DNA of 25,322 nucleotides from an uncultured Bacteroidales bacterium (GTDB lineage Bacteria > Bacteroidota > Bacteroidia > Bacteroidales > UBA932): positions 1 through 25,322 of the forward strand of contig CAMYAE010000028.1 of assembly GCA_947253655.1 (NCBI GenBank). The letters are read 5' to 3'. Under the pieces are notes generated by a model. The model did not search any database, had not been told where the DNA came from, and saw only the letters and a list, made by a program, of their open reading frames with translations. Both the position numbers and the translations under genes were made by a program. How positions within the stretch are numbered: the stretch's first letter is position 1; the number at the start of each line of letters is the position of its first letter. Shown one piece after another: positions 23,708 through 25,322 of this stretch.

Positions 23708-25249
23708 TTAGAAATTAGCCTGTGCTCCACAGCCCGGCAAAGCGCCGAAGAGGTCATAAGCCTCGCTGAAAGGATATTTATTGCCGTACATGCTTACCCT
23801 TACAGTCTCCGTACCCATTTTGTTCATTCCATGGGCGGCACGGTACAAATTAGCAGGGGAATTTTCGTCATAGGATCTGCTTGTCACAACGTCATGGCTC
23901 ATCCAGCCTTTAAGATAAGGTTGACTGATTTTGTTAAGGAAATTCTGATCAGTAAGTTCCTTGTCACCGCTTTGCGAAGTCCAGTCCTCAACGTCCTCAA
24001 ATTGGTCTACTGGTATATAAAGCCACATGTACGATTTGGAAGGCAGAATCAGGTCTCCCTTGTTCATAAAGAATTGATTATCCCTTACATTAATAATCCT
24101 TTTTGCATCTTTTGCCTTATCAGGGTCGTGGTGGCAGAGATCGAGTGCACCAAGATTCGAGCCTCCGAAGATATTGTCGTGAACATCAGCATCGACCAAT
24201 GACATGAATCGGAAACCATACCCCATATCTTCCTGAATCTTTGTCCTGCACCATGAGAACAATACGGTGTTGTGATGGAAATCCACATAGGCCATATTGG
24301 CGTCCTTGTTTGAGCCAATTATCTGGCAGGATGCGTAAGAATTTGAAACAAAAACATTATTGCAAACCTCCCATCTTCCACCCCAGTTATTGCCCTGAAG
24401 TCCATAATAACCACCATTGGCAAATACACAGTTGCGCACAATAAAACGGCCCTCGACATTGGCATGGATAAGCGAATGGGCTACCGTCTTTCCACCTATA
24501 ACGCCTTTGGCTACCAAAGGCTCTCCTGCCGCCTGAATTCTACCGGAAAGGCATCCCTCAGGCCAGCCGTTACGGGGATCGTCATTCGGAGCTGCATACA
24601 TATTCTGCTCACCCAGGTCGAAGCCGAATCCATCGATCACCAAAGTCTTGGAAGGAGAGCCCTTGGCCAGCACTTCAAAAAGAGCTTTGGAACCGTTTTT
24701 AGTCACATGAGAGGGATTTGTCTGGATATAAGAACGATACTTGAAAGGATTTCTTTCTGAAAAATCAGAGTTGAATCCGCCAATAACAGATACATACTTG
24801 TTTACATCTATGAATCCCTGATCTAGCGTACCTGTATAATTGCCTTCGGCAACCATTATGACATCCCCGTCAACGGCATTGTTGATAGCCTTCTGCAGGT
24901 CCTTCAGAGGAGTAGCAGGAGACATACCGTCATTCTTGTTGCTGCCGTTCTTGCTGACATAGATTTTTTTACCGTTATTTTCGTCGCCTCTTGAAGCGGC
25001 ATAAAATTCGGCGTTGGAGTCTTTTTCTTTCACCCTGACATTCCCTTTGACGCCCTCCTTCACGGCATCGGATATGCCTTCAGAAGTCTTGTCCAAAGCC
25101 TTGTTTACAGTCTTTCCGGTCTCGACCTTGATTTTTGTTTCAACAGATTGTTTGGCCCTTTTTACAACGTCTTTGAATAATTGTGCCTGAGAAGGTGCAC
25201 TGAAAGCAACTAAACATAGAATAGTCGCGATAATTTTTGAATTTTTCAT
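23708..25249 (-). CDS. Secreted right-handed beta-helix repeat protein of unknown function
   Basis: 513 residues. The signal peptide ends near SQAQ (residue 23) with no lipobox. Residues about 24-75 form an amphipathic, Lys/Glu-rich helical stretch (LFKDVVKRAKQSVETKI). From about residue 94 comes a DUF1565-like opening, KIYVSKNGSNKNDGMSPATPLKDL, then DGDVIMVAEGNYTG. This is the standard start of a pectate-lyase-like beta helix, here with rungs such as RFIVRNCVFANGGYYGL and WEVCNNVFVSNS. Beta helices of this kind include polysaccharide lyases, hydrolases and adhesins. I see no convincing catalytic set, although HHNTVLF and DLCHHDP hold clustered histidines. The last 100 residues leave the repeat pattern and end GCGAQANF. 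It is the first gene of a pair with the lipoprotein gene downstream. No clear promoter was found between 25250 and the window edge. Confidence 0.82.
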   Translation of the reverse strand: MKNSKIIATILCLVAFSAPSQAQLFKDVVKRAKQSVETKIKVETGKTVNKALDKTSEGISDAVKEGVKGNVRVKEKDSNAEFYAASRGDENNGKKIYVSKNGSNKNDGMSPATPLKDLQKAINNAVDGDVIMVAEGNYTGTLDQGFIDVNKYVSVIGGFNSDFSERNPFKYRSYIQTNPSHVTKNGSKALFEVLAKGSPSKTLVIDGFGFDLGEQNMYAAPNDDPRNGWPEGCLSGRIQAAGEPLVAKGVIGGKTVAHSLIHANVEGRFIVRNCVFANGGYYGLQGNNWGGRWEVCNNVFVSNSYASCQIIGSNKDANMAYVDFHHNTVLFSWCRTKIQEDMGYGFRFMSLVDADVHDNIFGGSNLGALDLCHHDPDKAKDAKRIINVRDNQFFMNKGDLILPSKSYMWLYIPVDQFEDVEDWTSQSGDKELTDQNFLNKISQPYLKGWMSHDVVTSRSYDENSPANLYRAAHGMNKMGTETVRVSMYGNKYPFSEAYDLFGALPGCGAQANF

Positions 25250-25322
25250 AGCTTAACCCTTTGGTGGAATTAATTTAAGTTGATAAACATGAATAAAAAG
25301 TTGTACATATCATTGATTTTTA

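Noticed and set aside
23695..23757. Longer N-terminus for the Ig-like lipoprotein
   Set aside because: It overlaps the end of the beta-helix gene, and a full lipoprotein signal begins at the internal Met (ATG 23694).
1..25322. Defence system, prophage, tRNA or rRNA genes
   Set aside because: I found no nuclease, helicase, toxin-antitoxin, phage structural or RNA gene pattern; intergenic gaps are all under 300 bases and mostly explained by promoters and terminators.
25250..25322. Promoter for the beta-helix gene
   Set aside because: The AT-rich stretch has no TAnnTTTG match on the minus strand, and the window ends before a full upstream region can be judged.

Overview
The window reads as a chromosome segment of a Bacteroidota bacterium, most likely order Bacteroidales. 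It carries a SusC/SusD pair, many lipoprotein signal peptides, Bacteroidota-style promoters (TTTG about 20 bases upstream of TAnnTTTG), few recognisable Shine-Dalgarno sequences, and families typical of this phylum (DUF6377 regulator, DUF3298 lipoprotein, M16 lipoprotein peptidase). I cannot fix the genus.

Left end (1-4003): the last 34 codons of an outer-membrane barrel gene, a decayed IS transposase, then a three-gene minus-strand operon (DUF3298 lipoprotein, exported lactonase-fold protein, aldo/keto reductase) under a well-matched promoter at 3388-3418. A GNAT acetyltransferase lies upstream of it, also on the minus strand.

Middle left (4130-10579, plus strand): a DIP1984-family protein, then a tightly packed run of M16 zinc peptidase, GT4 glycosyltransferase, Mn-type CDF transporter and nicotinamidase. 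It ends in an 11-base tail-to-tail overlap with the next gene.

Centre (10569-20361, minus strand): a compact polysaccharide utilization locus. SusC, SusD, a GH30 glycosidase and a SusE/F-position surface glycan-binding lipoprotein sit 2-13 bases apart and end at a terminator. A membrane-spanning DUF6377 regulator with a cytoplasmic helix-turn-helix follows. SusC/SusD plus a lone GH30 and a binding protein resembles known beta-1,6-glucan (fungal glucan) loci, so a beta-glucan is the best substrate guess.

Right end (20551-25249): a divergent pair, an organophosphate/phosphate antiporter and a NagD-like HAD phosphatase, which together suggest uptake and dephosphorylation of a phosphorylated C3 or sugar compound. 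Last is a two-gene minus-strand unit of unknown function: a secreted right-handed beta-helix protein and an Ig-like lipoprotein.

Most of the window is ordinary Bacteroidota biology. I see no defence system, CRISPR array, prophage, tRNA or rRNA. The least described parts are the beta-helix/lipoprotein pair, the DUF6377 regulator and the duplicated glycan-binding protein.
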